DNA of 64,000 nt. Origin: Gudongella sp049310905. GTDB lineage: Bacteria; Bacillota; Clostridia; Tissierellales; Tissierellaceae. The stretch covers positions 57,370 to 121,369 of the forward strand of contig NZ_JBMEMN010000004.1 of the NCBI RefSeq assembly GCF_049310905.1. Reading direction: 5' to 3'. Under the pieces are notes generated by a model that was not told the DNA's origin, made no database searches, and saw nothing but the letters and a program-made list of their open reading frames with translations. A program made the position numbers and the translations under genes. Below, piece after piece: positions 27,172 through 37,481 of the stretch. How positions within the stretch are numbered: the first letter of the stretch is position 1; every line of letters begins with the position of its first letter.

Positions 27172-29094
27172 CTATTTCACTCGATGTTTATTGCTGGGAA
27201 GACGTTGTGAAATCCCCGCATCTTCAAGGCGCTTATTCCACTGGTGCAAAGTTTCGTCTGAATGTGAGGCTATGAGCCACCGATACAACATGTGTTCGGG
27301 CGTCTTTTTCCATTGGTGTCCTGCTTTTTCAATTAAATCTTCAGCATAAAAATGGTGTAGGTTTAACCCTATGCATAGCGCCATAACTGTAGGCAACTCT
27401 TTTATAAGCGACTCATTATTCCTATAGTCGCTAATTATTCTTGCACTTAATCCAGACCTCTCTGCCAGAATTTCATTCGTTAATTTCCTTCTTTTAATGT
27501 GGTATTCCAATGTTTTAGAGAAGCTACCAGGCATATTCATAAGTTCCTCTGATAATACTTTAGAAAACTCACTAATTCTTTCAGTTTCCATCAAGCGACT
27601 CTTCTCATCCTGTTGATCTTTATACTTTGGATTGTACTTTGCCTCAATAAAAGGAGCTGCATCAACATCTCTACAAAGAAAACACCTTCTATAAAATGAA
27701 TCATCATAAAGCTTACTGATTCTATTAGCTCTATCAAAAACCAAGCAACATTCATCAACATGTTCTAAGGCATACTCTGTCAATTCAAGTAAAGTGTCAT
27801 CATGTCGTATTACATATTTAGGATCATTTATGCAGAACATGGAGTTAACATAAACGACTTTACCCGAGTATACCATCTCAGAAAGTTCTTCTGACATACT
27901 CGCTTCATACAATGCGTTCATCTCATCAATAACAAAAGTTTGATTTTTATCTAAAGTCCCATCATTGAATGAGTATGGAGGGTAATACTTTCCACCTACA
28001 TATACAAAAGTTCCAGCCGCTTGTTGAAAACCTATGTCAATCGCTCGTAGTTTTGCGGCTAACTTTGACACATTGAAAAAGTTAGCAAGTTCTTCAATAG
28101 CTAGTTGCATAATCTCACCATTTCGTAACAGAGGGTTTTGATTACGCAAACAATCTAGTATCTCATTTAATTTCTGAGTTGTTGTGTTTAATGGCATCAT
28201 AATCCTGGGTGCCAGTACGTTTGCTTGCCACTCCATCCATTGTAATGCTTTGTCAATACCATCTGTATCATTCCCATAAACTTCTACAGCTTCACAGCTT
28301 ATTGCACTCAAATCAGAGTTCAATAACTTTTGAAGTTCGAAGAAGTTTGAATGAAGTTCATGGTGGATACACTCATGAACTATTGTGTTGTTTATAGAAC
28401 CAATATTCCGCATAAAATACACATCTGGATTTACCAAAATAGTCCCAATATCAACAGCTTCTATTCGAGTATCAATCATGTTCTCCTCGAACACTTCTAT
28501 TTCGATTTCATTAAAAACTGACATACCAAAAATATTAGAGGGCAAAGGAGCATAATACATTGTAAGGCACATATTATCTAACAACTCATCCATATCTATT
28601 GGCATCGGTTTTTCTAATGCTTCAGGGTAATTTCTTTGTAAGAATTTCTCAGCTTCTTTATCAAGGTCTTCTGAGTAAATATATGGAACCAAATACTTTG
28701 ATAAAGCATTTTCTTTGGAAAATCTTTCTCTGCTGTAATCTCTAACATCAATTATCATTACTTTCCGTAACCCGGATATTAAATGCCCGTAAAAAGATAA
28801 AATAAACCATTTTGACTTCATATCAGCATCATAGTCTTGTTTACCCATCCCTTTTAAAACAACATCAGCATTAATAGTTGCATTAAAGAAAATCTGTCGA
28901 TGTTCGATACCGTAAAAAGAAATACTTTTAACACACAAATTTTTCAACTTAATGTACGATGGGTCCAAGACAGTATATGAGTTAAAATCAAATGTTCTCC
29001 CTTTATTATGGATGAATTCCTTTATTGCTTCACTTATTTCGTTATAATATACATCTCCGAGATACTCTTCGAATGATTTGTAGGCCTTCTGCAC
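27172..29094 (-). CDS. ImmA/IrrE-type metallopeptidase with HTH
   Basis: 640 aa. A zinc-protease motif HECIHHELH (HExxH) near residues 240-248 marks the ImmA/IrrE-like peptidase domain. Four Cys in the region CLVFDR...CFLC suggest an added metal site. The C-terminus has an XRE-like HTH (LAERSGLSARIISDYRNN). Relatives cleave repressors in mobile elements and stress response. The GTG start is preceded by GGGGTGAG. It follows hsdR of system B and the 57-aa zinc ribbon on the same strand, so it may regulate or activate this defence operon; no cleaved partner is evident. Confidence 0.8.
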   Translation of the reverse strand: MQKAYKSFEEYLGDVYYNEISEAIKEFIHNKGRTFDFNSYTVLDPSYIKLKNLCVKSISFYGIEHRQIFFNATINADVVLKGMGKQDYDADMKSKWFILSFYGHLISGLRKVMIIDVRDYSRERFSKENALSKYLVPYIYSEDLDKEAEKFLQRNYPEALEKPMPIDMDELLDNMCLTMYYAPLPSNIFGMSVFNEIEIEVFEENMIDTRIEAVDIGTILVNPDVYFMRNIGSINNTIVHECIHHELHSNFFELQKLLNSDLSAISCEAVEVYGNDTDGIDKALQWMEWQANVLAPRIMMPLNTTTQKLNEILDCLRNQNPLLRNGEIMQLAIEELANFFNVSKLAAKLRAIDIGFQQAAGTFVYVGGKYYPPYSFNDGTLDKNQTFVIDEMNALYEASMSEELSEMVYSGKVVYVNSMFCINDPKYVIRHDDTLLELTEYALEHVDECCLVFDRANRISKLYDDSFYRRCFLCRDVDAAPFIEAKYNPKYKDQQDEKSRLMETERISEFSKVLSEELMNMPGSFSKTLEYHIKRRKLTNEILAERSGLSARIISDYRNNESLIKELPTVMALCIGLNLHHFYAEDLIEKAGHQWKKTPEHMLYRWLIASHSDETLHQWNKRLEDAGISQRLPSNKHRVK

Positions 29095-29140
29095 CTTATC
29101 TCACCCCCCCTGCCAAACTTAAAGCGTCTTGTAGTATTGG

Positions 29141-29314
29141 TTAATCCTCGACTTTTTCAACAACAACGATACCGCTGATCATAACAGAATGGTCTGTTTC
29201 TCCACAATATGGACAGTCTACATTTTCTCTGTCTTTACCGCCTGGATAGCCTCCCATAGACTCTCTCCAAGTAAATTTGCCATTGTATTGTTTACAAACA
29301 ATCACATCTGACAT
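29141..29314 (-). CDS. 57-aa zinc-ribbon peptide
   Basis: Starts MSDVIVCKQYNGKF, then CPYCGETDH near residue 34 and an acidic tail. Three Cys and a His could bind one zinc. AAGGGGTG precedes the ATG. It lies 27 bases after hsdR and 46 before the metallopeptidase gene, so it belongs to the system B operon. No known family. Confidence 0.7.
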   Translation of the reverse strand: MSDVIVCKQYNGKFTWRESMGGYPGGKDRENVDCPYCGETDHSVMISGIVVVEKVED

Positions 29315-29341
29315 AAGTCACCCCTTCACTTTGCTTATCGA

Positions 29342-32251
29342 TTAATAGTACTGCTCGATGTACTTATAGGCTCTGTCAAAAACTTCTTTATCCTTGATTT
29401 TATACTTTATCCAGACAACACTTCTAAGCGCTTTCTTCACTTCCTGCTTCCCAGCTGTGGTTCCCTGCCAACCTTCGAAACGAACAATCTTGACGATATC
29501 ATCTATGTCTGCAACAATTCGCTCAACAATAATTGGTGTCTTGGAATTCCTTACCCCATCAAAAAGCTCAGTCAATGCTGCCTTTCCTTTGTCTAGCTCT
29601 TCCTCAGGCACAACATCTTTTTCAGCTTCTGCAGCCTCCCGCGCAAGTTCCAATAACAGTTTTAAAAATTCAATACTGGTTATTAAACCCTGTTCGTGTT
29701 TCTCACGGAGATTCTCAAGCTTTTCGCCTAATTTAACAAATTTGATGTCATTACTGTGCTTCCGAATCTTTGCGACTAAATCAATTTCAACTTTAATAGT
29801 TGTCTTCCTCAAGTCTTTTTGTTTCTCAATGAATTCATCAATTAGATCTGCATCCATTTTGAGAATTTCCATATCATCATGAACTTGTCCTACTTGTAAG
29901 TTTTCATGAACAAGCTCCAATGTCTTAGCACCAAGTGAAGCCCATATTAATGCACCTCGACCATCTGTAGGTTTTATAGACTCAAATACTCTCGTAAGCC
30001 ATTGAAAATCATATTTCATTGGATTTAAAAACGGATCCGGTGACACTGCGTCCCAGGCTTTGTTAAGTACTCTATAATCAGCTCCAAATTCGTCTTTGAC
30101 CTTATTGTTAGGTAGGCATTCTTGAGCGGCTATTAAGCCTTCCCAACCTTCTATGGTTCGGTCTACTCCCATGAAGTAGCTTAAGCATTTTCTCATTAAG
30201 GCTGGAACTTGTTTCTTAACTTCTTCAATATTTGTAATAACTTTCTTCATGCTTGATTCATCAAAATCTAAGGCTGTCGCTACATTGTCAAATATACCAA
30301 TATAGTCAACGATCAAGCCATGAGTTTTACCTTCATCATAGGTTCTGTTCGTACGACAAATTGCCTGTAACAAATTATGATCCTTCATTGGCTTATCAAG
30401 ATACATTGCCTGTAAAATTGGTGCATCAAAACCTGTTAGAAGCTTTGAAGTTACAATTACTAATTTCAATGGATCATTAGGCTCTCTGAATCTGTCCAAA
30501 ATTTTTCCTTCAGCATCTCTGTCACGTCTAAACTCTTTGTACTTATCCTCTTTGTCATTGTTTGTGTCCATTACGATTGTAGTAGCATCAGAACCCAGTA
30601 ATTTATCAAGTTCTTCTTTATACATAAGACAGCAAGTTCTGTCATAACAAACAACCTGTCCTTTATATCCGTTCGGCTCAATTTTTTCCTGGTAATGTTT
30701 GGCTATGTGCTCACAAACTTTTCTGATTCGTTTGCGGTCATACATAATCGCTTTCATATTGACTCTTTTAGATAACTCCGCTTTATCTTCTTTAGATAGG
30801 TTTTCTGTTAAAGCTTCAAATTCTGCATCTATCTTTTCTCTATCAACATGAAGATCTACAGGCACTGGTTCGAAATTCAATGGGAGTGTCGCATTGTCAC
30901 GAATAGAATCTGAGAAAGAATACTTGCTCATGTATCCACTCTTATCTTCAACCGCACCAAATGTGTTAAAAGTATTTCTATCAACGCGATTTATTGGAGT
31001 ACCTGTAAGGCCAAAGAAAAAAGCATTAGGTAATGCCAACCGCATTTTACTACCCAAATCACCTTCCTGGGTTCTGTGAGCTTCGTCAACCATAAGAATA
31101 ATGTTGTCTCTACGATTTAACTCTTTTTCAACATCACCAAACTTGAAGATTGTTGTAATCGCTATTTTTCTTTGATCACCTAAGAAAAAAGTTTCCAAGT
31201 CTTCTTTTGAAGAAAGGCTTATAAGATTAGGAATATCTGATGCATTAAACGTAGCAGTAATCTGCGTCTCAAGATCTATTCTGTCGTCAACGATCACAAC
31301 CGTTGGATTGTTTAATTCAGGGATCATTCTTAACTTCTGTGCTGCAAAAACCATTAGTAGTGACTTACCTGACCCTTGAAAATGCCATATAAGCCCTTGC
31401 TTTGGGTACCCTGCTTTAACACGATCAACAATTAAATTTGCACCTTCATACTGCTGGTAACGACAAATCACTTTATACTTACGATATTTTTTATCAGTTG
31501 CAAAGACCGTAAAAAACTGAAATATATCCATTATTTTTTCAGGTGTAATCATATCAGCAATACTAATTTTTACATCAGCGAGGCTTCCTTCACTTTTATG
31601 ATCTGGCGTATGCCAAGGCCCCCACATTCCAATAGGCATAGATACTGATCCATATCTAAAACATTTACCTTCTGTGGCAAAGTTAAATATGTTTGTCACA
31701 AACATTCCTGGTATGCTTTTTTCATATGCAGCTATATCGCCTGCAGCATCAAGCCATGTTATTGCATTACGCACTGGTGTCTTAAACTCACCGATTACAA
31801 CGGGGAATCCATTAATAAGAAGAACTACATCAAGTCTCTTGCCATTCTCCTTTTGAGGATATACCCACTGGTTTGTCACAACATATTCGTTCAGCGCTAA
31901 ATTTTCTTTGGTCATCGTTCCAAAGAATCTTATAGGTATCATACGTCCATCTTTGCCAAACGGATATGAATTCTCCTCAAACACTAATTTTTTAAACAAT
32001 TCATTCTGCGTTATCAGATTGTGTGGTTGTACTGTCAAAATAACTGTGCGCAACTTGTAGATTACTTCATCTGCTCTAGATGGTTCTTCTGCAATCTCTG
32101 GATTGAGACGTATCAACGCATCTTTCACCATGGATTCTACCATCACATCTGAATAATTTCGTGGTAGTTCTTCCGCGGGTATGTACTTCCAGCCATTGTC
32201 CTGTAGTGATTTAAGTGCCATTTGCTCTATTGTATTATCTTCGTTAAACAT
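29342..32251 (-). CDS. hsdR: Type I restriction subunit R (system B)
   Basis: 969 aa from the ATG at 32251, preceded by GGGGG at suitable spacing. Nuclease-like segment RLDVVLLINGFPVVIGEFKTP, Walker A FQGSGKS, DEAHRTQEGD, GLTGTPINR, LLTGFDAPIL and QAICRTNRTYDEG. It is a different subfamily from the R subunit of system A and shorter by about 100 residues. It is intact and lies in one operon with two HsdM proteins and HsdS. Confidence 0.95.
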   Translation of the reverse strand: MFNEDNTIEQMALKSLQDNGWKYIPAEELPRNYSDVMVESMVKDALIRLNPEIAEEPSRADEVIYKLRTVILTVQPHNLITQNELFKKLVFEENSYPFGKDGRMIPIRFFGTMTKENLALNEYVVTNQWVYPQKENGKRLDVVLLINGFPVVIGEFKTPVRNAITWLDAAGDIAAYEKSIPGMFVTNIFNFATEGKCFRYGSVSMPIGMWGPWHTPDHKSEGSLADVKISIADMITPEKIMDIFQFFTVFATDKKYRKYKVICRYQQYEGANLIVDRVKAGYPKQGLIWHFQGSGKSLLMVFAAQKLRMIPELNNPTVVIVDDRIDLETQITATFNASDIPNLISLSSKEDLETFFLGDQRKIAITTIFKFGDVEKELNRRDNIILMVDEAHRTQEGDLGSKMRLALPNAFFFGLTGTPINRVDRNTFNTFGAVEDKSGYMSKYSFSDSIRDNATLPLNFEPVPVDLHVDREKIDAEFEALTENLSKEDKAELSKRVNMKAIMYDRKRIRKVCEHIAKHYQEKIEPNGYKGQVVCYDRTCCLMYKEELDKLLGSDATTIVMDTNNDKEDKYKEFRRDRDAEGKILDRFREPNDPLKLVIVTSKLLTGFDAPILQAMYLDKPMKDHNLLQAICRTNRTYDEGKTHGLIVDYIGIFDNVATALDFDESSMKKVITNIEEVKKQVPALMRKCLSYFMGVDRTIEGWEGLIAAQECLPNNKVKDEFGADYRVLNKAWDAVSPDPFLNPMKYDFQWLTRVFESIKPTDGRGALIWASLGAKTLELVHENLQVGQVHDDMEILKMDADLIDEFIEKQKDLRKTTIKVEIDLVAKIRKHSNDIKFVKLGEKLENLREKHEQGLITSIEFLKLLLELAREAAEAEKDVVPEEELDKGKAALTELFDGVRNSKTPIIVERIVADIDDIVKIVRFEGWQGTTAGKQEVKKALRSVVWIKYKIKDKEVFDRAYKYIEQYY

Positions 32252-32330
32252 CGATCTTCCCCCTATCTTAAATAGCATTTAGATGTTAATGTAAATCAAT
32301 ATTCCACTTATAGACGATGTCTCAATCTTA

Positions 32331-33470
32331 TTAACCAAGGTTCTTAGCCATCAGAGCCTTAATTGTTATTTCGAGATTAGCAAGATTTTGTTGTAAGTCG
32401 ACTTTTGATTTGTTCGTTTGTTTGACAAAGTCAGCAAATTGATTCTGGAGCTCAATTGGCGGTAACGAAATTGGAAATTCTGATAAATACCCTATGGGAA
32501 CCCTAAGCTGTCCTCCTGAACCAGTCATAACTTTCCGTGCATTAGTTCTAAAAGATTCAAACATTGTAATGATGTATAGCCAAAAAGGATTTGATATTCC
32601 TTTCAAAGGCCGCAATACATGAAACTCAGTAGATCCGGCACCAATCCCACTGCTTAGTCCGGTTGCTATTGCACCTTTCCCATTTTCCATACAAGGGGTT
32701 ATCTTAGCAAATAGAACATCATTTTCTGCAAAATAAGTAAATCCTTTTCTTACTTCGCCATACGTCTTTAATATGGATGTATCAATATCACCGTTTTCAG
32801 ATACCGATGGCATTGCCACAAAAGAAACTAGTGTATCGTCTAAAATATCTCGTGGCCGCTTCGGATTAAGTTCGCAGCAATGTCCTAGTGTTGTCAATCC
32901 CCAACCATATTCATCCTTTCCAAGTTCACCAAACACCTCAGTAAACTGTGCCTTAACAAGCTCATCTGTTAGAGATATTAATCTTTTGTATTTTTCTTTT
33001 GTATCATTAGCAGCCCATAAAAGTTCCGAAAACTTTTCTTGTTTATCAATTTGGGGTAGCATAAACTCGTACTCCAATAGTACTTTAGGGGATAATCTTT
33101 TAGACATCGTCCCATCAGAAAATTTCTCAGCATATCCCCAGAAATCATCCGTATTTAAAACGAATGGTATAAGGCTTCTTAAAAGCCTATCCTCAATGCG
33201 CAAAATAATGGAATCACCTGAAGTTATTCCGTCAAACCTTACAATAGATGCCCTTTTTAAATATACATTACGTCTGGCGATTAAAATATCCCCTGATTTG
33301 AAGACTTTCATAGCAGATTTTAATTTGCTAGTATCACCAAACTGCTTAATCTCAATTTCACCAGATACATAATGCTCAAGACCTACAAATTTTTCATATC
33401 CAGAACTTGCCGGATTATCCACACGCTCGGATATAACCTTTACTACATCTCCAAGTTTATATTTTATCAA
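32331..33470 (-). CDS. hsdS: Type I specificity subunit S (system B)
   Basis: 379 aa. Two TRDs (about 1-150 and 190-340) with spacer helices near 140-185 and at the C-terminus. The start is a TTG that overlaps the hsdM stop (TTGA), with GGAGGTG eight bases upstream, so translation is coupled. It should give system B a bipartite site. The dead methylase of this operon carries a further TRD-like domain. Confidence 0.92.
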   Translation of the reverse strand: MIKYKLGDVVKVISERVDNPASSGYEKFVGLEHYVSGEIEIKQFGDTSKLKSAMKVFKSGDILIARRNVYLKRASIVRFDGITSGDSIILRIEDRLLRSLIPFVLNTDDFWGYAEKFSDGTMSKRLSPKVLLEYEFMLPQIDKQEKFSELLWAANDTKEKYKRLISLTDELVKAQFTEVFGELGKDEYGWGLTTLGHCCELNPKRPRDILDDTLVSFVAMPSVSENGDIDTSILKTYGEVRKGFTYFAENDVLFAKITPCMENGKGAIATGLSSGIGAGSTEFHVLRPLKGISNPFWLYIITMFESFRTNARKVMTGSGGQLRVPIGYLSEFPISLPPIELQNQFADFVKQTNKSKVDLQQNLANLEITIKALMAKNLG

Positions 33471-34969
33471 GATATATCACCTCCATTCTCTAACACCATG
33501 TATTTTATCGTCTCATAAGATTCTCTAAAATTATCACTACTCCCAAGCCATTCATCTAGGGCTTCTTCTAAAGTATATAAAGTTTCTTCATCTTCAACAC
33601 CATTAGATCCACTTACATAAAGAGGGATGCTCAGTTTACTACCATATTGGATAATCTGTTCTAGTGTTGCAATCGATGAAAACCCATCTTGAACTTTAAA
33701 TTCTGTGTAAGTTTGTGCTATCTTCTGTATATGATCTTCTTCCAAATAACTCTCTGAATTTTTCCGAGTCACTTCATTTTTTGCATTAATAAATAATACC
33801 TGTCCTTTACGAGAATTTGGTTTCTTCATTCGACATATTATAATACATGCCTCCATTGGAGAATTGAAAAACAGATTTTTCCCAATCCCAATGACGCATT
33901 CAACTAAATCATTTCTTACAAGATTTTCACGCATTTCTTTTTCTTCATCTCTAAACAATATGCCATGAGGGAATAAAATGGCGCATCTTCCTGTTTTGGG
34001 ATCCAGACTCTTCAAAATGTGCTGAAAAAATGCATAGTCCGCTCTTCCTTGGGGTGGCGTACCTAGAAAATTTCGACCATATTTATCGGCTGAAAACGCG
34101 TCTCTATCCCATTGCTTTATGGAATATGGTGGATTTGCTAAGACCAGATCGAACTGCATTAACTCACCGCGCTTTACAAATGCAGGTTTTTTCAAAGTAT
34201 CGTCATTAACAATATGAAAGTCTTTTACGCCATGCAGAAATAAATTCATCCTTCCAATTGCTGATGTAAGAGCGTTGATCTCTTGCCCATATACTTTTAC
34301 ATTTCTCCACTCAAGATTTTGTTGCTTCAAATAAGCTATAGCAGAAATCAGCATACCTGCGCTCCCACATGTAGGATCGTATATACTTTCGCCTGATTGT
34401 GGTTTAAGCATTTCAGTCATCAAGTGAACAACAGTCCGATTTGTATAAAACTCTTGCGCAGTGTGCCCACTATCGTCTGCAAATTTTTTAATCAAGTATT
34501 CATAGCCTTGCCCTAGTTCATCCTCAGGACAATTTTTCATACTGAGCGTCTTTGAAGAAAAATGCTCAATTAGATCTTTTAATAATTTATCAGGTAATCT
34601 ATTCTTATTAGTCCACGCACCATCACCAAACACGCCTTGTAATTTTTCAGGATTTGCCTTTTCAATAGCTCTAAAAGCATTTACAATTTCTACGCCAACA
34701 TTCTCTGATACTTTGCGAACATCTTTCCAATGATAACCTTTTGGTACAATGAATCTATGATTTTCTTCCCATTCAAGAGCTTCCTCATCCCCATCATATT
34801 TTTCAAGGATTTCTTCACATTCCTCATCATATACATCACAAATTCTTTTAAAAAACATTAGCGGAAAAATATATTGCTTATAAGAACCAGCATCAATATG
34901 CGTTCGCAAAAATACTGCTGAATTCCATAAATATGATTTTAACTCGTCTAGCGTAATTCTATTGCTCAC
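33467..34969 (-). CDS. hsdM: Type I methylase subunit M2 (system B)
   Basis: 500 aa, complete: HsdM N-terminal domain, motif I DPTCGSAGM, motif IV NPPY and a C-terminal helical region. It should methylate adenine at N6. It starts at a GTG inside the end of the preceding gene (11-base overlap), with GGGGG upstream. A second, fused HsdM directly precedes it. Both have intact catalytic motifs, so the complex may use two unlike M subunits. Confidence 0.93.
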   Translation of the reverse strand: MSNRITLDELKSYLWNSAVFLRTHIDAGSYKQYIFPLMFFKRICDVYDEECEEILEKYDGDEEALEWEENHRFIVPKGYHWKDVRKVSENVGVEIVNAFRAIEKANPEKLQGVFGDGAWTNKNRLPDKLLKDLIEHFSSKTLSMKNCPEDELGQGYEYLIKKFADDSGHTAQEFYTNRTVVHLMTEMLKPQSGESIYDPTCGSAGMLISAIAYLKQQNLEWRNVKVYGQEINALTSAIGRMNLFLHGVKDFHIVNDDTLKKPAFVKRGELMQFDLVLANPPYSIKQWDRDAFSADKYGRNFLGTPPQGRADYAFFQHILKSLDPKTGRCAILFPHGILFRDEEKEMRENLVRNDLVECVIGIGKNLFFNSPMEACIIICRMKKPNSRKGQVLFINAKNEVTRKNSESYLEEDHIQKIAQTYTEFKVQDGFSSIATLEQIIQYGSKLSIPLYVSGSNGVEDEETLYTLEEALDEWLGSSDNFRESYETIKYMVLENGGDIS

Positions 34970-37382
34970 TAATATATCCCCCTTCTGATAGTAACAATTT
35001 CAGGTTTTCTTCTGCTGCAATTGTATCTTCGAGAGCAGCAAAAAATGTCTTTTTTACTTCCTTAGGGCAAACCATATCCATTGGTTCTCTTTCAATATAA
35101 CTACTCACAGAAAGCGTAAAATCTTTTGCCTTAATATCTTCAATAGATACTATCTTAGATTTTTCAACAACTGATTGGTAGCGTTCAAAGAGGTTGTAAG
35201 TTTCCTCAACATCTTTCTCCGTCATTATATTTTGTGCTCTTTGAGCAGTGAAAATTTTTGATGCGTCAATTAGACAGATTTTCCCTTTATGTTCTGTTAA
35301 TTTATTATTGTTTAATACTAGAATACATGCAGATACATTCGTACTATAGAATAAGCCACCGACTAAAGTTATGACGCATTCTAATTTGTCAGACTCTATT
35401 AGTTGCTTTCGAATTTCACCTTCTTTGCCTTCATGAAAGAGGACTCCCTGTGGAAGAACAACAGCACATCGTCCATTTTTTTTATCCATAGACGTAACCA
35501 TATGCTGAAGCCAAGCAAAATCTGCGCTAGAATCGGAAGGATTACCCCACATATTCCGACCATAAATGTCTGATGAAAATTGATCTGCACCCCACTTCTT
35601 TAAAGAAAAAGGTGGATTTGCTATTACGCAATCGAATGTCTGTAGTTGCCCTCTATTTAAAAATAGTGGCGATTTCAAAGTATCTCCTTGCTTAATTTTA
35701 AAATCCCTTGCTCCATGTAGAAACAGATTCATTCTCGCAATAGCTGATGTTGCTAAATTTTTCTCTTGACCATAAATTTTACCATAAGTGCTTTTATCAT
35801 CATGCATATTACGTATCGCTTCAATTAGCATTCCGCCAGTTCCACAAGCTGGATCATATACACTTTCTCCTGGCTTCGGATCAAGCAATTTGACCATTAA
35901 CTTTACAACTGAGCGCGGCGTATAGAACTCTCCCGCATTTTTTTTTGAAAGGTCAGCGAATTTTTTAATTAAATATTCGTAGCTGTCTCCCATTACATCA
36001 GATGAGTAGTTTTCGTTACCTACTCTAATTTTTGACATGTGCTCAACAAGATCTTTCAAGCGCTCATCAGATAGTTTGTTTTTATCTGTCCAATTTGCAT
36101 CATCAAAACTAGAAAAAACACCATAGAGCGTATCAGGATTGGCGCGTTCAATTCCGTTCATAGAGTTAGCTATTGCGACTCCAACATTCTCACTTACTGC
36201 ACGAACATCATCCCAATGACACCCATCTGGAATTACAAAACGATGATTCTCAGGGAAACTTGCGAATTCTTCATCGCCACCTGATAATTCTAATGCGGCT
36301 TGCGTTTCCTCATCGTAAACATCCGATAAACGCTTGAAGAAAAGGATCGGTGTTACATAACTCTTGTACTCGTCCTGATTGATTGGACCGCGTAAAATAT
36401 TACAAGCTTCAAAAAGATGAGAAAACAGTTTCTGGCTTGATGTCTCTTCTGGCTGTGAAGAACTTTTCTTAAGCGCTTCATCAGCTGCATCCATTGCAGA
36501 TTGCATCATTACTCCTCTACCCCCGATTCTTTTTTCTGTTTTAACAGCTTCTTCTTTAAAGCTTACGCTTCCTGAAGACTGTATCTTTTCCAATTTTGAA
36601 GGATATCTATTTTCAAATTCTAATAATATATTAAGAAGTCGTTCATCAAGATATGTCAGTGCATGCTTCCTAATATGAGTTGGGACTCCGTAGTAGGCTT
36701 CTGCGATACCACCAGTAATCGCAGCCAGCGTGTCACTATCTCCTCCAATCGAGATTGCATTACGAATTGCATCTTCGAAACTTGTTGATTCAAAAAATGC
36801 CACAAGAGCTTGTGGTACAGTTTCCTGACAAGTCTCATTGAATTTATAAGTGTCTCGAATTTCATCAAGAGTGAAATTTATTGGATAGTAGTGCTTATCT
36901 ATGTAGTCACGAATCTCCAAGATATTTCTTCCGCTACGAGCCAAAAACACTGCAACTGCTGTGGCTTCTGCACCTTTTATACCTTCTGGATGATTGTGTG
37001 TGACCGCTGTTACTTCATGAGAAAGCATTTTAACTTCATCAATGGAGTTCCCAACAAAACCACAGCCACTAACCCTCATCGCAGCCCCGTTCCCATAACT
37101 GTTATATGGTTCAGGTGAATCGCTATAAATCCATTTATTAAACATTCCTCCATAACCACAATTCGGATAAGGACGTCCGACTGTCTGCATACACCTAACA
37201 GCGTGTTCACTTAAATCGCTGTAATCACTCTTGCAGGCCATTAGTGCATCACAAATAGCTAAGGACATCACAGTATCGTCTGTGAAAAAACATTTATAAG
37301 TTAATAAATCAAAATCTTTTGAGCGATGATTATCCCATTCAAATCTAGAACCGACAATGTCGCCTATAATAGCTCCAATCAT
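34959..37382 (-). CDS. ADP-ribosylglycohydrolase-HsdM fusion (system B M1)
   Basis: 807 aa from the ATG at 37382, preceded by GGAGGAG. Residues 1-260 are an ADP-ribosylglycohydrolase (DraG/ARH): GDIVGSRFEW, FTDDTVMS, NGAAMRVS and GGDSDTLAAITGG, with the metal-binding Asp residues all present. After a linker of about 70 residues comes a complete HsdM: RLSDVYDEE region, motif I DPACGTGGM, motif IV NPPF and C-terminal helices. It should remove ADP-ribose from a target and methylate DNA as an M subunit. This fusion is unusual for a type I system. Reading frame is continuous with no sign of an artefact. The partner or target of the hydrolase half is unknown. Confidence 0.9.
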   Translation of the reverse strand: MIGAIIGDIVGSRFEWDNHRSKDFDLLTYKCFFTDDTVMSLAICDALMACKSDYSDLSEHAVRCMQTVGRPYPNCGYGGMFNKWIYSDSPEPYNSYGNGAAMRVSGCGFVGNSIDEVKMLSHEVTAVTHNHPEGIKGAEATAVAVFLARSGRNILEIRDYIDKHYYPINFTLDEIRDTYKFNETCQETVPQALVAFFESTSFEDAIRNAISIGGDSDTLAAITGGIAEAYYGVPTHIRKHALTYLDERLLNILLEFENRYPSKLEKIQSSGSVSFKEEAVKTEKRIGGRGVMMQSAMDAADEALKKSSSQPEETSSQKLFSHLFEACNILRGPINQDEYKSYVTPILFFKRLSDVYDEETQAALELSGGDEEFASFPENHRFVIPDGCHWDDVRAVSENVGVAIANSMNGIERANPDTLYGVFSSFDDANWTDKNKLSDERLKDLVEHMSKIRVGNENYSSDVMGDSYEYLIKKFADLSKKNAGEFYTPRSVVKLMVKLLDPKPGESVYDPACGTGGMLIEAIRNMHDDKSTYGKIYGQEKNLATSAIARMNLFLHGARDFKIKQGDTLKSPLFLNRGQLQTFDCVIANPPFSLKKWGADQFSSDIYGRNMWGNPSDSSADFAWLQHMVTSMDKKNGRCAVVLPQGVLFHEGKEGEIRKQLIESDKLECVITLVGGLFYSTNVSACILVLNNNKLTEHKGKICLIDASKIFTAQRAQNIMTEKDVEETYNLFERYQSVVEKSKIVSIEDIKAKDFTLSVSSYIEREPMDMVCPKEVKKTFFAALEDTIAAEENLKLLLSEGGYISEQ

Positions 37383-37481
37383 GTTATCTCCTCCAAGTTG
37401 CAAGACTTTTGCCTTTCGGACGTGTAGCCATCGCAAATAATTTAATGTTCATACCTTCACAGTTCCTTATAATAGGACTCT

